Origin: Variovorax sp. V93
GTDB lineage: Bacteria; Pseudomonadota; Gammaproteobacteria; Burkholderiales; Burkholderiaceae_C
Length of the DNA stretch: 64,000 nt
Assembly (NCBI RefSeq): GCF_041154485.1
Contig: NZ_AP028669.1
Location: 3,720,001-3,784,000 of the forward strand
Direction of reading: 5' to 3'
The notes beneath the pieces are model-generated. The model ran no database searches. It had not been told where the DNA came from and saw nothing but the letters and a program-made list of their open reading frames with translations. Within the stretch, counting starts at the first letter, position 1, and every line of letters starts with the position of its first letter. Below, one piece after another: positions 1 to 10,662 of the stretch. A program made the translations under genes and the position numbers.

Positions 1-3000
1 TGGCCGAAGCCGATGGCCAGCGGCAGCGCACCCAGCGCGGCGGCCAGCGTGGTCATGAGGATCGGCCGGAAGCGCAAGAGGCAGGCCTCGCGCACCGCTT
101 CCACGGCCGAGATGCCGCGCGCGCGCTCGGCATCGAGCGCAAAGTCGATGATCAGGATCGCGTTCTTCTTCACGATGCCGATCAACAGGAAGAGCCCGAT
201 CAGCGCAATGATCGAGAAATCCATGCGGAACAGCAGCAGCGCCAGCACCGCGCCCACACCCGCCGAAGGCAGCGTGGTCAGCACCGTGATCGGATGGATC
301 AGGCTTTCGTAGAGCACGCCGAGCACGATGTAGATCACCACGATCGCCGCCAGGATGAGCGCCAGCTGCTGCCCCTGCGACTGCTGCGCTGCGAGCGCCG
401 TGCCCTGGAAGCTGCCGCGCACGTTGACGGGCATCGCAATATCGGCCTCGGCCTGCGCGACGATGCGGCGCGCGTCCTGCAGCGTGACGCCTTCGCCCAG
501 GTTGAACGAGACGGTGCTCGCAAGCTCGGTGTCCTGGTGGTCGATGGAGCTCGGCACCGCGCGCTCGCTGACCTTGGCAATGGCCGAGAGCGGCACCATC
601 AGCGTGGTGTTGGCCGCCAGCGCCTGGCCGGTGGAAGCGGTGCGCAGGCCGGGGTTGGCCGAGGTGGTGGTCGAGGTGCCGGTGCTCGCGTCGGTGGTGT
701 TGGCGAGCGAGCTCACCGTGGTGGCGCCACTCGCGCTGGTGCTGGTGGTGAGCGTCGAAGGCACGTACAGGTCCTTCAGCACCACGGGCGCGCGCTGGTA
801 GCGCGGCGCCCATTCCATGATCACCGAATACTGGTTGAGCTCGTCGTAGATGGTGGCGACCGAGCGCTGGCCGTAGGCGTTGTAGAGCGCGTTGTCGACA
901 GCACTCGAGGTCACGCCAAGGCGCGCGGCGCTGTCGCGGTCGACGTCGACGTAGGTCTCCACGCCGTTGTCGGCCTGGTCGCTGTCGACGTCGGTCAGCG
1001 CGGTTTCCTGGCGCAGCCGGTCGGCCAGCTTGGCGGTCCAGGTGCGCAGGTCGGCCAGGTTGTCGCCCTTGAGCGTGTACTGGTAGGTGGAGTTGCTCGA
1101 GCGCCCGCCCATGCGCAGGTCCTGCACCGGGCTCAGGAACACCCGCAGGCCGGTGAGCTGGTTGAGCTGCGGCCGCAGCCGGTTGATGACCGCGGCGGTC
1201 TTCTCGGTGCGCTGCGACAGCGGCTTCAGGTTGACGAACATGAAGCCACCGCCCGAGCGGCTGCCGCCCGCGAAGCCCACCACGGTGTCCACGGCCGGAT
1301 CCTTGTGGATGATGTCGACCGCCTGGCGCAGCTTTTCGCTCAGCGCCACCGACGAAATGCTCTGGTCCGCGCGCAGCCCTGCGTTGAGCTGGCCGTTGTC
1401 CTGCTCGGGGAAGTAGCCCTTGGGAATGGCGGAGAACAGGTACACGTTGAGCCCGATGACCGCCAGCAGCACCACCATGACCACGGTCTTGCTCGCGAGC
1501 GCCCAGTCCAGGCTGTGGGCGTAGGTGCGCAGGCTCCACTGGTACACGCTCTCCGCCATGCGCGCCAGGCGCCCCGGCGGCCTGGCGCCAGGCTCCTCGG
1601 CCCGCAGCAGCATGGCGCACAGCATGGGCGTGGTGGTGAGCGAAATGACCAGCGAGATCAGCACCGCCACCGACAGCGTGACCGCGAATTCGCGGAACAG
1701 CCGGCCGATCTGCCCGTCCATGAACAGCAGCGGAATGAACACCGCCACCAGCGACAGGCTGATCGACAGCACGGTGAAACCGACCTCGCGCGCGCCGCGC
1801 AGGGCCGCCTCGATGCGGCCCATGCCGGCCTCGATGTGGCGGCTGGTGTTCTCGAGCACCACGATGGCGTCGTCCACCACGAAGCCGGTGGCCACGGTGA
1901 GCGCCATCAGGCTCAGGTTGTTGAGGCTGTAGCCCAGCAGGTGCATCACGCCGAAGGTGCCGAGCAGCGACACCACCGTGGCCACCGCCGGAATGATGGT
2001 GGCGCGCGCCCGGCGCAGGAACAGGCCGACCACCAGCACCACCAGCGCGATGGAGATCATGAGCGTAGCCTCGATCTCGCGCAGCGAGGCGCGGATGGAG
2101 TTGGTGCGGTCGGAGGCCACCTGCACCTCGATGTCCTGCGGCAGCTGCGCGCGCAGTTCGGGCAGCAGCTCGCGCACGCCATCCACGGTCTCGATGATGT
2201 TGGCGCCAGGCTCCTGCGTGACCAGCACGATCACCGCGGGCTGGCCGTTGAAGAGGCCCAGGGTGCGCGTGTTCTCCACGCTGTCGATCACCCGCGCGAC
2301 ATCGCCCAGCCGCACGGCCGCACCATTGCGCCAGGCGATCACCATGTCGCGGTACTCCACCGCATGGCGGCCCGGCGAGGGCGTGTAGATCTGCAGCCGG
2401 CGCTCGTCGTTCTCGATCGCGCCCTTGGGCCGATTGGCGTTGTTGGCCTGGATGGCGGCACGCACGTCCTCGCTGCTGATGCCGAAGCGGTTGAGCGAGA
2501 ACGGCTCGAGCTCCACCCGCACGGCCGGCAGCGAGCCGCCGCCGATCTCGACCTCGCCCACGCCCTCCACCTGCGAGAGCTTCTGGCTCACGATGTTGGA
2601 CACGGCCTCGTAGATCTGGCCCGGCGTGCGCGTCCTGGACGTGAGCGCCAGGATCGCGATGGGCGCGGCGGTCGGGTTGCGCTTGCGGTAGATCGGGTTG
2701 CTGCGCAGCGTGGCCGGCAGGTCGGCCCGCGCCGCGTTGATGGCTGCCTGCACCTCGCGCGCGGCGCTGTCGATGTTGCGCTTGAGATCGAACTGCAGGC
2801 TGATGCGGGTCGAGCCGTTCGAACTGGTCGAGGTGAGTTCGTTGACACCCGCGATCACGCCGAGACGGCGCTCCAGCGGCGTGGCCACGCTCGAGGCCAT
2901 GGTGCTCGGGCTGGCGCCCGAGAGGCTGGCCGTGACCGAGATGGTGGGAAAGTCGACCTGCGGCAGCGGCGACACAGGCAGCACGAAGAACGCCGCGATC

Positions 3001-3074
3001 CCGGCCAGCGCAATGCCGATGGTCAGCAGCACCGTCGCGATCGGGCGTTCGACGAAGGGCCTGGACAGGTTCAT
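1..3074 (-). CDS. mdtC: RND efflux transporter, MdtC-like inner-membrane pump subunit (3' end outside window)
   Basis: This is the second permease of an MdtABC-type multidrug efflux pump, which exports drugs from the inner membrane and periplasm using the proton gradient. The N-terminus reads [17 protein letters not shown], the standard first transmembrane helix of RND pumps, and the proton-relay helix carries the paired aspartates in [15 protein letters not shown]. The frame stays open to the window edge, where the conserved [19 protein letters not shown] segment near the last helices is readable, so roughly the last 60-70 residues lie outside. Its ATG overlaps the mdtB stop as ATGA, which implies translational coupling. 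The family assignment is firm. The C rather than B label rests on gene order and on resemblance to MdtC. Confidence 0.92.
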   Translation of the reverse strand, partial: MNLSRPFVERPIATVLLTIGIALAGIAAFFVLPVSPLPQVDFPTISVTASLSGASPSTMASSVATPLERRLGVIAGVNELTSTSSNGSTRISLQFDLKRNIDSAAREVQAAINAARADLPATLRSNPIYRKRNPTAAPIAILALTSRTRTPGQIYEAVSNIVSQKLSQVEGVGEVEIGGGSLPAVRVELEPFSLNRFGISSEDVRAAIQANNANRPKGAIENDERRLQIYTPSPGRHAVEYRDMVIAWRNGAAVRLGDVARVIDSVENTRTLGLFNGQPAVIVLVTQEPGANIIETVDGVRELLPELRAQLPQDIEVQVASDRTNSIRASLREIEATLMISIALVVLVVGLFLRRARATIIPAVATVVSLLGTFGVMHLLGYSLNNLSLMALTVATGFVVDDAIVVLENTSRHIEAGMGRIEAALRGAREVGFTVLSISLSLVAVFIPLLFMDGQIGRLFREFAVTLSVAVLISLVISLTTTPMLCAMLLRAEEPGARPPGRLARMAESVYQWSLRTYAHSLDWALASKTVVMVVLLAVIGLNVYLFSAIPKGYFPEQDNGQLNAGLRADQSISSVALSEKLRQAVDIIHKDPAVDTVVGFAGGSRSGGGFMFVNLKPLSQRTEKTAAVINRLRPQLNQLTGLRVFLSPVQDLRMGGRSSNSTYQYTLKGDNLADLRTWTAKLADRLRQETALTDVDSDQADNGVETYVDVDRDSAARLGVTSSAVDNALYNAYGQRSVATIYDELNQYSVIMEWAPRYQRAPVVLKDLYVPSTLTTSTSASGATTVSSLANTTDASTGTSTTTSANPGLRTASTGQALAANTTLMVPLSAIAKVSERAVPSSIDHQDTELASTVSFNLGEGVTLQDARRIVAQAEADIAMPVNVRGSFQGTALAAQQSQGQQLALILAAIVVIYIVLGVLYESLIHPITVLTTLPSAGVGAVLALLLFRMDFSIIALIGLFLLIGIVKKNAILIIDFALDAERARGISAVEAVREACLLRFRPILMTTLAAALGALPLAIGFG

Positions 3075-6000
3075 GCGGCCGCAGCCTCCCGCTTGCGTCC
3101 GAACCGGCGGCCCAGCCGGTCGAAGGCCAGGTAGACCACCGGCGTGGTGAACAGCGTGAGCACCTGGCTCACCACCAGCCCGCCGAAGATGGCCAGGCCC
3201 AGCGGCCGCCGCAGCTCGGCGCCCTCGCCCCAGCCGAACATCAGCGGCAGCGCCGCGAAAAGCGCCGCCAGCGTGGTCATCAGGATCGGCCGGAAGCGCA
3301 GCAGCGCCGCCTGGTGGATGGCTTCGTGCGGCGACTTGCCCTCGCGCCGCTCGGCGTCGATGGCAAAGTCGATCATCATGATCGCGTTCTTCTTGACGAT
3401 GCCGATCAGCAGGATGATGCCGATGATGCCGATCACGCCCAGGTCGTTGCCCGTGACCATCAAGGCCAGCAGCGCACCCACGCCGGCGGAGGGCAGCGTC
3501 GAGAGAATCGTCAGCGGATGGATGTAGCTCTCATACAGCACGCCCAGCACGATGTACACGCACACCACCGCCGCCAGGATCAGCCACAGCTGGTTGGAAA
3601 GCGATTTCTCGTAGGCCCCCGCTGCCCCCAGGAAGGTCATGGTCATGCTCGCGGGCATGCCGATCTCCCTGGCCGCCGCGCGAATGGCCGCCACCGACTT
3701 TCCGAGCGCCACGTTGTCGGCCGTGTCGAAGCCCACGGTGGCGGCCGGATACTGCGCCACATGCGTCACCTGCAGCGGCGCGGCCTGCTCGCGCACCGTG
3801 GCAATCGACGACAGCGTGGTGGCGCCGCCGCTGCCGGTGCGCAGTTGCAGGTTGCCCAGCAGCTGCGGCGAGGCCAGGGCCTCGCGCTGCGCTTCGAGGA
3901 TCACGCGGTACTGGTTGGTCTCGGTGAAGATGGTCGAGACGATGCGCTGGCCGAACGCGCTGTAGAGCGTGTCGTCCACCGAGCTGGCCGTGACCGAGAG
4001 GCGCGAGGCCGTGTTGCGGTCGATGTCCACGTAGGCGGCCAGTCCCTTCGCGCCTGCGTTGGTAGTGGGGTTGCGCACCAGCGGTTCGGTGCGCAGGCGC
4101 TCCACCAGCTTCTGCGCCCAGGCATCGACGGTGTTGGTGTCCACCCCTTCGAGCGAGACGCGGAATTCGGTCGGGCCGGTCTCGGCGTCGATGGTCAGGT
4201 CCTGCGTGGGCTGCAGGTACAGCGTCACGCCGGCCACGGCCCGCACGCGCTCGCGCAGGCGCTGCATCGTGGCTTCCTGGTTGCCGCGGTCGGCGCGCAT
4301 GTTGATGAGCATGCTGCCGGTGTTCAGCGCCGTGTTGTTGGCCGCATCCACGCCCACCACCGAGCTCACGCTGGCCACCTCGGGGTCGGCCAGGATCGCG
4401 TTGGCGGTCTGCTGCTGCAGCTCGGCCATGCGCGTGTACGACACATCCTGCGCGGCCTCGATGCGCGCCTGCAGCTGCCCGGTGTCCTGGGTCGGGAAAA
4501 GCCCCTTCGGAATCACCACGTAGAGCAGCACGGTCAGCGCCAGCGTGGCCACCGCCACGATGAGCGTCAGCGGCTGGTGGCGCAACACCCATTGCAGCCA
4601 CACGTCGTAGCGGGCAATCACACCATCGAAGAAGCGCTGCACGCTGGCACCGAAGCGCCCGCCCTCCTCCGCCTGCGGCCTGAGCCAGCGCGCCGACATC
4701 ATCGGCACCAGCGTGAGCGACACCACCGCGGAAATCAGGATGGTGATGGCCAAGGTGACCGCGAACTCGCGGAACAGCCGCCCCACCACATCGCCCATGA
4801 ACAAGAGCGGAATCAGCACCGCGATGAGCGACACCGTGAGAGAGATGATGGTGAAGCCGATCTGCGTGGCCCCCTTGAGCGCCGCCTTGAACGGCGGATC
4901 GCCCTCCTCCAGGTAGCGCGCGATGTTCTCGATCATCACGATCGCGTCGTCCACCACGAAGCCGGTGGCAATGGTCAGCGCCATCAGGCTCAGGTTGTTG
5001 AGGCTGTAGCCCAGCAGGTACATCAGCCCGCAGGTGCCCACGAGCGAGATCGGCACCGCCAGGCTGGCAATCACCGTGGCGCGCACGCTGTGCAGGAAGA
5101 AGAAGATCACCAGCACCACCATCACCACGGCCAGCCCGAGCTCGAGCTGCACGTGCGAGACCGAGGCCCGGATGCCGGTGGTGCGGTCGCTCAGCACCTC
5201 CACCTTGAGCGAGCCCGGCAGCGAGGCCTGCAGCTCGGGCAACTGCTTCTTGATGGCGTCGACCGTGCCGATCACATTGGCGCCCGGTTGCCGCTGCACA
5301 TTCAGGATGATGGCCGGGTAGAGCACAGGCCGCTGTTCTCCCGCGCGTAATGCGGCCCAGGCGCCCAGCTGCGTGTTCTCGGCGCCGTCGACCACGCGCG
5401 CCACGTCGGTCATGCGCACCGGCGCGCCGTTCTTCCACGCGACGATCAGGTTCTTGTAGTCGTCCGCCGTCACGAGCTGGTCGTTGGCGTTGATGGTGTA
5501 GGCCCGACGAGGTCCGTCGAAGCTGCCCTTGGCGCTGTTGGCATTGGCCGCGCTGATCGCGCTGCGCAGCGTGTCCAGCCCGATGCCCACCGACGCGAGC
5601 GCGTTGGTGTCGGCCTGGATGCGCACCGCCGGCCGCTGTCCGCCCGAAAGCGACACCAGCCCCACGCCGCTGACCTGGCTGATCTTCTGCGCGAGCCGCG
5701 TGTTCACGAGGTTCTGCACCTCGGTGAGCGGCATGGTCTGGGAGCTCACGGCCAGCGTGAGGATGGGTGCGTCGGCCGGGTTCACCTTGGCGTACACGGG
5801 CGGCGCCGGCAGGTCGGCCGGCAGCAGCGATCCGCCGGCATTGATGGCGGCCTGCACCTGCTGCTCGGCCACGTCCAGCGTCTGGTCGAGCGCGAACTGC
5901 AGCGTGACGATCGACACGCCTGCCGAGCTCACCGAGCTCATGCGGTTGAGCCCCGCCATCTGGCCGAACTGGCGCTCGAGCGGGGCCGTGACGGTGCGGC

Positions 6001-6178
6001 TCATGACCTCGGGGCTGGCGCCGGGGTAGAGGGTCTGCACCTGGATGGTCGGGTAGTCGACCTGCGGCAGCGCGGCCAGCGGCAAGAGCCGCAGGCCCAC
6101 CAGGCCGGCCAGCACGATGGCCACCATCAGCAGCGCCGTGGCCACCGGCCGTTCGATGAAGGGGCGGGAGGGGCTCAT
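3071..6178 (-). CDS. mdtB: RND efflux transporter, MdtB-like inner-membrane pump subunit
   Basis: This 1035-residue protein has the usual length of an RND permease and pairs with the downstream MdtC-like subunit; in the Mdt system B and C form a heterotrimer. The start chosen is [17 protein letters not shown]. Upstream in-frame codons encode a low-complexity tail and lie inside the region just after mdtA. The proton-relay helix contains [15 protein letters not shown], and the C-terminal half repeats the pore architecture and ends with [18 protein letters not shown]. It lies 49 bp after mdtA and shares ATGA with mdtC, so the three genes form one operon. The substrates cannot be read from the sequence; bile salts and novobiocin-type compounds are typical for the family. 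Confidence 0.93.
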   Translation of the reverse strand: MSPSRPFIERPVATALLMVAIVLAGLVGLRLLPLAALPQVDYPTIQVQTLYPGASPEVMSRTVTAPLERQFGQMAGLNRMSSVSSAGVSIVTLQFALDQTLDVAEQQVQAAINAGGSLLPADLPAPPVYAKVNPADAPILTLAVSSQTMPLTEVQNLVNTRLAQKISQVSGVGLVSLSGGQRPAVRIQADTNALASVGIGLDTLRSAISAANANSAKGSFDGPRRAYTINANDQLVTADDYKNLIVAWKNGAPVRMTDVARVVDGAENTQLGAWAALRAGEQRPVLYPAIILNVQRQPGANVIGTVDAIKKQLPELQASLPGSLKVEVLSDRTTGIRASVSHVQLELGLAVVMVVLVIFFFLHSVRATVIASLAVPISLVGTCGLMYLLGYSLNNLSLMALTIATGFVVDDAIVMIENIARYLEEGDPPFKAALKGATQIGFTIISLTVSLIAVLIPLLFMGDVVGRLFREFAVTLAITILISAVVSLTLVPMMSARWLRPQAEEGGRFGASVQRFFDGVIARYDVWLQWVLRHQPLTLIVAVATLALTVLLYVVIPKGLFPTQDTGQLQARIEAAQDVSYTRMAELQQQTANAILADPEVASVSSVVGVDAANNTALNTGSMLINMRADRGNQEATMQRLRERVRAVAGVTLYLQPTQDLTIDAETGPTEFRVSLEGVDTNTVDAWAQKLVERLRTEPLVRNPTTNAGAKGLAAYVDIDRNTASRLSVTASSVDDTLYSAFGQRIVSTIFTETNQYRVILEAQREALASPQLLGNLQLRTGSGGATTLSSIATVREQAAPLQVTHVAQYPAATVGFDTADNVALGKSVAAIRAAAREIGMPASMTMTFLGAAGAYEKSLSNQLWLILAAVVCVYIVLGVLYESYIHPLTILSTLPSAGVGALLALMVTGNDLGVIGIIGIILLIGIVKKNAIMMIDFAIDAERREGKSPHEAIHQAALLRFRPILMTTLAALFAALPLMFGWGEGAELRRPLGLAIFGGLVVSQVLTLFTTPVVYLAFDRLGRRFGRKREAAAA

Positions 6179-6227
6179 CGCGAACGCGCTCGCTTGTTCC
6201 GGGGGTTGTTGTGGCGGCTGCTCTTCA

Positions 6228-7565
6228 TCATTGCGGCGGACGCTGGCGCCGCCGCTCTCCACCGCCTTCGCCGCGCTGTCCGCGCGGGCCCGAGGCCGCA
6301 CCGTGCGGCCCGGATGCGCCGCCGCGCGGGCCTGCCGCGGGCCGGTCGCCCTGCAGCTGCACGACCGCGCCGTCCTTGATGCGGTCGCCGCCCTCGGTCA
6401 CCACGTTCTCGCCGGCCTTCAGGCCCGAGGTGATGGCCACCACCTCGACGTTGGCCTCGCCGCGCTTCACCGCGCGCATCGACACCGTGCGGTCCTCGTT
6501 GATCACATAGACGTAGTCGCCGTTGGGGCCGGTGCGCACCGCCGTCACCGGCACCACCACCGCGCGCACCTTGCGCAGCAGCATCTGCACGTTGACGAAC
6601 TGGCTCGGGAACAGCGTGGTCTGCGCATTGCCGAAGCGCGCCTTGGCCTTCACCGTGCCGGTGGTGGTGTCGACCACGTTGTCGAGCGTGGAGAAGGTGC
6701 CCGTGTCGAGCGTTGCCGCGCGGGTGCGGTCGAAGGCGGTGACCGGCAGCGGCTCGCCCTTGGCAAGCTGCGCCTGGATGTCGGGCACGCGGTCCTGCGG
6801 CATCGAGAACTGCACGTCGATCGGGTTCATCTGCGTGATGACCGCGATGCCGGTGGTCGCGTTGGCCGTCACGGTGTTGCCCGCATCCACCGCGCGCAGG
6901 CCGATGCGGCCGGCCACCGGCGCTGTGATGCGGGTGTAGTCGAGGTTCAGCTTGGCGGCGGCCTCGGCCGCCAGGTCGGTGGTGACCGTGCCTTCGAGCT
7001 GGCGGACCAGCGCGGCCTGGGTGTCGACGTCCTGCCGGGCGATGGAGTCCTGTCCCAGCAGGGTGCGGTAGCGCGCCAGCGTGACGCGCGCGGCATCGAG
7101 CTGCGCCTCGTCGCGCTGGCGCGTGCCGCGGGCCTGCATCAGCGCCTGCTCGTAGGGCCGCGGATCGATGCGGGCGAGCAGCTGGTTCTTTGCCACGGTC
7201 TGCCCTTCCGTGAACAGCACTTCGGTCAGCACGCCGCCGACCTGCGCCTTGAGCGTGATGGTCGCGAGCGGCGTGACCGTGCCGAGCGCATCGATGGTCA
7301 CCGGCAGCTCGATCTCGCGCGCCGCCGCATGGCCCACCGTGACGGTCGCGCCGCCGAAGCCCGGTCCGCCGGCAGGGCTGCCCTTGCGGTTGATCAGATA
7401 CCAGGCGCCGCCCCCCAGCACCAGCAGCAGCACCAGCGCAATCAGGCTGCCGAGCCAGAGCCTGCGGCGCGAGGGTGGCCGTGCAGGCGGGGACGAAGAA
7501 GGTGGGGTTGCCGGTTGGACAGCAGGCGAATCGCCGGAAGAAGGCTCGGAGTTCGGTGATTCCAT
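6228..7565 (-). CDS. mdtA: RND efflux periplasmic adaptor (membrane fusion protein), MdtA-like
   Basis: This is the periplasmic adaptor that links the MdtB/MdtC pump to an outer-membrane channel. The start at MESPNSEP gives 445 residues. A Pro/Ser-rich cytoplasmic tail is followed by one transmembrane anchor (about residues 35-57, [20 protein letters not shown]), a biotinyl-lipoyl hairpin region around residues 95-135, an alpha-hairpin, a second lipoyl half ([16 protein letters not shown]) and a beta-barrel. The C-terminus is an unusual Gly/Arg/Pro-rich tail. It is the first gene of the operon. The 227-bp upstream gap holds a GTAAAGC direct repeat. No clear Shine-Dalgarno precedes the start. 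No TolC-type gene is visible in the window; it may lie beyond mdtC. Confidence 0.92.
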   Translation of the reverse strand: MESPNSEPSSGDSPAVQPATPPSSSPPARPPSRRRLWLGSLIALVLLLVLGGGAWYLINRKGSPAGGPGFGGATVTVGHAAAREIELPVTIDALGTVTPLATITLKAQVGGVLTEVLFTEGQTVAKNQLLARIDPRPYEQALMQARGTRQRDEAQLDAARVTLARYRTLLGQDSIARQDVDTQAALVRQLEGTVTTDLAAEAAAKLNLDYTRITAPVAGRIGLRAVDAGNTVTANATTGIAVITQMNPIDVQFSMPQDRVPDIQAQLAKGEPLPVTAFDRTRAATLDTGTFSTLDNVVDTTTGTVKAKARFGNAQTTLFPSQFVNVQMLLRKVRAVVVPVTAVRTGPNGDYVYVINEDRTVSMRAVKRGEANVEVVAITSGLKAGENVVTEGGDRIKDGAVVQLQGDRPAAGPRGGASGPHGAASGPRGQRGEGGGERRRQRPPQ

Positions 7566-7634
7566 GGGGTGTGGCAGTGCGCAAGTACAGCCGCTAGTGG
7601 AGCGCCGCATCGTAGCGCGCCTGTCTTATGAACC

Positions 7635-7652
7635 GTAAAGCGCCGGTAAAGC
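7635..7652. promoter_or_regulatory. GTAAAGC direct repeat in the mdtA upstream region, possible CpxR/OmpR-family site
   Basis: Two exact copies of GTAAAGC (7635-7641 and 7646-7652) are spaced 11 bp start to start, one helical turn. This resembles GTAAA-N(4-8)-GTAAA sites of CpxR-like response regulators, which control mdtABC in enterobacteria. The repeat lies about 70 bp upstream of mdtA and 141 bp upstream of the divergent gene at 7793. The regulator assignment is inference, since no Cpx or Bae genes are in the window. Confidence 0.4.
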
Positions 7653-7792
7653 TGCGGACAAGGGCTGCATTTCGCGCCGGTTCGCCGCAGCTCGCGCCGC
7701 CGCTCCGCATTTCGTCGCAGGAGCGTGGCGGCGGCGCCGGGGCGCCGGCACAGTCCGCTCCATCGAATCGTCTTTTCAACCGGAGAAACGCC

Positions 7793-8314
7793 ATGCTGCT
7801 GCAAATCATTCTTCACACCCCGAAGTGGGTCTTCGCCGTTTTCGTGCTGCTCCTGTGGCTTGGCTGCAAGCAGCTGATGTCCGGCAGCGTCAGCCTGGCC
7901 AAGGTCACGCTGATGCCGATTGCCATGACCGGCCTCTCGCTGGCCGGCGTGATCTCGGCCTTCGGCGATTCGCCCGGCGCCCTGCTCGGCTGGGCCGTGG
8001 CGGCGGCCGCCCTGGTGCTGGTGGTGCTGCAGCAGCCGCTGCCCGCCAGCACGCGCTACGACCGGGCCACCCGCGAATTCCATCTGGCCGGCAGCGTGGT
8101 GCCGCTGCTGCTGATGATGGGCATCTTCTTCACCAAGTACGTGGTGGGCGTGGCCTTGGCCATGCACCCCGAGCTGCGGCAGCAGGCCGGCTTCAGCGTC
8201 GCCGTTCCCATGGTGTACGGCGCCTTCAGCGGCGTGTTCGCGGCGCGGGCGGTGCGGCTGTGGAAGTTGGCGATCCGTAGCGACGCCATGGCCGTGGCCG
8301 CCCGCGCAGCCTAA
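7793..8314 (+). CDS. small integral membrane protein, DUF6622-like
   Basis: This 173-residue hydrophobic protein begins MLLQIILHTPKWVFAVF and has about four to five predicted membrane segments (roughly residues 8-25, 36-56, 62-80, 98-122 and 132-150). It resembles the uncharacterised proteins grouped as DUF6622. That assignment is from memory of the N-terminal pattern and is not certain. The start is set at the ATG after a purine-rich stretch (cggagaaacgcc); an in-frame extension to 7628 would add non-hydrophobic sequence and is unlikely. It is divergent from mdtA and 31 bp upstream of the hydroxylase-like gene, so it may be co-transcribed with it. No enzymatic motif is visible and no function is proposed. 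Confidence 0.75.
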   Translation: MLLQIILHTPKWVFAVFVLLLWLGCKQLMSGSVSLAKVTLMPIAMTGLSLAGVISAFGDSPGALLGWAVAAAALVLVVLQQPLPASTRYDRATREFHLAGSVVPLLLMMGIFFTKYVVGVALAMHPELRQQAGFSVAVPMVYGAFSGVFAARAVRLWKLAIRSDAMAVAARAA

Positions 8315-8345
8315 GATCGCCGCCGGCCACACTCCAGGAACCGCC

Positions 8346-9299
8346 ATGACAGTGCTCTTTCTGATCCTCAAGATTGCCGTCTCGGTGGTGCTGGCCGCCT
8401 CCATCGCAGAGGCGCTGGTGCTGTCGTGGCGCCATGGATGGCGCAGCTACGACTGGAAGGCCGCCGGCGTTTCGGTGGTCGACTTCCTGGTGCGCGAGTA
8501 CCCGCTGCGCTGGCTGCTGCCGCTCGCCCTCTGGACCGGCGCCATGGACTGGTTCTGGAACCACCGCCTCTTCACGCTGCCCATGGGCCACTGGAGCGGC
8601 TGGGTCGCCTGCTTCATCGGCCAGGAGTTCTGCTACTACTGGTACCACCGCGCGGCTCACCGGGTGCGCTGGTTCTGGTGCACGCATGCCATCCATCATT
8701 CGCCGAACCAGCTCAACCTGTCGGCCGCCTACCGTTTCGGCTGGACGGGCAAGCTCACCGGCACGCTCGCCTTCTTCATGCTCGCGCCGCTTTTGGGCAT
8801 GCCGCCAAAGGTGATCCTGCTGATGCTCACGCTGAACCTGCTGTACCAGTTCTGGATCCACGCGGCCTGGATTCCGAAGCTCGGCCCGCTGGAATGGGTG
8901 CTCAACACGCCATCGGCCCACCGCGTGCACCATGCCTCGAACCTGGAATACCTGGACGGCAACTACGGCGGCGTGCTGATCGTGTTCGACCGCCTGTTCG
9001 GCACCTACATTCCGGAGCGCGCCGACCTGCCCTGCCGTTATGGGCTGGTGAGGCCGATCACCTCCAACAACCTCTTCGAGATCGAGTTCACCCACTGGCG
9101 CGCGCTGCTGCGCGACCTGCGCTCGGCGCGCTCGGTGCGGGCTTTCGCCGGCTACCTGCTCAAGCCGCCGGGCTGGCGGCCCGACGGGCCGGGCGAGACG
9201 ACCGAGGAGCTGCGGCGGCGGGCTGCGCTGCAGCCGCCATCATCACCGTCATCAACCGCCGCCACTCTCATTCCCGTCCAGTTCAAGGAGCTGTCATGA
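8346..9299 (+). CDS. sterol desaturase / fatty acid hydroxylase family membrane protein
   Basis: This 317-residue membrane protein contains the full set of histidine boxes that bind the di-iron centre of the fatty acid hydroxylase superfamily: HRAAH, HAIHH and HRVHH. Hydrophobic segments flank the boxes, consistent with an integral membrane oxygenase acting on a lipid substrate. The substrate is unknown; bacterial members act on fatty acids, carotenoids, sphingolipid-like or hopanoid lipids. An AGGA sequence precedes the ATG. Its stop codon overlaps the start of the next gene (ATGA), so it heads a translationally coupled run with a 2TM protein and a LytS/LytTR two-component pair. That arrangement suggests membrane-lipid modification linked to envelope sensing, which is inference. 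Confidence 0.88.
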   Translation: MTVLFLILKIAVSVVLAASIAEALVLSWRHGWRSYDWKAAGVSVVDFLVREYPLRWLLPLALWTGAMDWFWNHRLFTLPMGHWSGWVACFIGQEFCYYWYHRAAHRVRWFWCTHAIHHSPNQLNLSAAYRFGWTGKLTGTLAFFMLAPLLGMPPKVILLMLTLNLLYQFWIHAAWIPKLGPLEWVLNTPSAHRVHHASNLEYLDGNYGGVLIVFDRLFGTYIPERADLPCRYGLVRPITSNNLFEIEFTHWRALLRDLRSARSVRAFAGYLLKPPGWRPDGPGETTEELRRRAALQPPSSPSSTAATLIPVQFKELS

Positions 9300-9598
9300 A
9301 CCCCGTTGCATCCCGTTCGGATTCGTCTCTTCCCGACATCGAAAAGCTCGCCCGCCGCCGCGCCGGCGCCAAGATGGGCTGGTACATCCATGCCTTCGTC
9401 TATGTGCTGGTGAACCTCGCTCTGGTGGCGCTCTCCGCATCGCGCGGCCACACCTGGGCCGTGTATCCGCTCATGGGCTGGGGCCTGGGCCTCCTGATCC
9501 ACGGCGCCGTGATCTGGTTCGTTGCGCCCGGCGGCAACTTCCATGACCGGCTGGTGGAGCGCGAACGGCGGGCGCTGCGCTCCGGAACCCGCGGATGA
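9296..9598 (+). CDS. 2TM-domain protein
   Basis: This 100-residue protein has a short polar N-terminus followed by two transmembrane helices (about residues 28-46 and 55-74) and the closing FHDRLVERERRALR, matching the 2TM domain found alone or fused to LytS-type histidine kinases. An AAGGAG Shine-Dalgarno (in gttcaaggagctgtc) precedes the ATG. The gene overlaps its upstream neighbour by four bases and the downstream kinase as ATGA. Being wedged directly before the kinase suggests it contributes to membrane sensing or kinase anchoring. No ligand can be inferred. Confidence 0.85.
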   Translation: MNPVASRSDSSLPDIEKLARRRAGAKMGWYIHAFVYVLVNLALVALSASRGHTWAVYPLMGWGLGLLIHGAVIWFVAPGGNFHDRLVERERRALRSGTRG

Positions 9599-10662
9599 GT
9601 GCCGAAGCGCTCCCCCGTTTCCGCGCGGAGAACATCCGGAGCATGCTGCGGCATGGCCTGATCACTGTCGTGTTCTGCTGCTTCATTGCCGCCGCGCTGG
9701 CCATCACGCAGCACGGGAACTGGGATGCGCAGATGGTGTATTCGCTGTCGATCGGGCTGATCAGCTGGCTCTTCATCGACGTGGGCCGGCTGCTGATCAG
9801 CGGCCACCGGGAGATCCTCTGGCCGTCCGGCCCCTGGGGCTATCTGCTGGTGGCGGGCGGCGTGACTGTGGGCTTCCTCGGGGGCAACGCCATCGGCGAC
9901 GCGTGGACCCACCAGCCCCTGCTCGACTTCGGCAGCTTCACGGAACGCAAGCTCGCAACCACGATCGTCATCACCGTGACGGCCACCGTCTGCATGTGCT
10001 TCTTCTTCTACAGCCTGGGCCGGAGCAAGCACCTGCGCAGCCAGATCGAGCTGGCGCAGCGCAATGCCACCGAGGCACGCCTCAAGCTGCTCGAAACGCA
10101 GCTCGAGCCGCACATGCTGTTCAACACGCTGGCCAACCTGCGCGTGCTGATCACCACCGATCCGCCGCGCGCCGTGGCCATGCTCGACCGCCTCAACAAC
10201 TACCTGCGCATGACGCTCAGCGGCTCGCGCGCACTTGCGCATCCGCTCGCGGCCGAGTTCGAACGGCTGGCCGACTACCTCGAGCTGATGTCCGTGCGCA
10301 TGGGCGAGCGACTGCGCTACACGCTCGATCTGCCCGCCGAACTGCGTGACGCGCCGGTGCCGCCGCTGCTGCTGCAGCCGCTGGTCGAAAACAGCATCCG
10401 CCACGGGCTCGAACCCAAGGTCGAAGGCGGCGCGATCGATGTGCGTGCGCGGCAGCTCGACGGCCGGTTGATCGTCGAAGTGCGCGATACCGGCGTCGGC
10501 CTCGATGCAGCGCAAACTTCCGAAGGCAGCGGCTTCGGGCTCGAGCAGGTGCGCGAACGGCTTGCCACCGTGTATGGCGACCAGGGCCGCATGAGCCTGG
10601 CCGCCGGCCCTTCGGGCGGAACCCTTGCCACACTCAGCTTTCCATTGCAGCCCCGTCCATGA
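9595..10662 (+). CDS. LytS/YehU-type sensor histidine kinase
   Basis: This 355-residue kinase has four N-terminal transmembrane segments (residues about 20-38, 46-64, 82-104 and 120-140), a short linker, then a His_kinase domain with the phospho-accepting histidine in LEPHMLFNTL (H173) and a HATPase domain with N-box LVENSIRHG (N266) and G-box DTGVGLD. It has no periplasmic sensor domain, so it probably senses something within the membrane. It overlaps both neighbours (ATGA on each side), and its partner is certainly the LytTR regulator that follows. This class controls envelope, autolysis, metabolite uptake or exopolysaccharide genes in other bacteria. The target here is unknown; the linked hydroxylase is the obvious candidate. 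Confidence 0.92.
   Translation: MSAEALPRFRAENIRSMLRHGLITVVFCCFIAAALAITQHGNWDAQMVYSLSIGLISWLFIDVGRLLISGHREILWPSGPWGYLLVAGGVTVGFLGGNAIGDAWTHQPLLDFGSFTERKLATTIVITVTATVCMCFFFYSLGRSKHLRSQIELAQRNATEARLKLLETQLEPHMLFNTLANLRVLITTDPPRAVAMLDRLNNYLRMTLSGSRALAHPLAAEFERLADYLELMSVRMGERLRYTLDLPAELRDAPVPPLLLQPLVENSIRHGLEPKVEGGAIDVRARQLDGRLIVEVRDTGVGLDAAQTSEGSGFGLEQVRERLATVYGDQGRMSLAAGPSGGTLATLSFPLQPRP

Noticed and set aside
294..3134. A 946-codon open frame on the plus strand across the mdtC gene
   Set aside because: It is the antisense of mdtC. Its translation is His/Arg/Gln-rich and repeat-like, typical of reading a GC-rich gene backwards, and the minus-strand frame has clear RND motifs.
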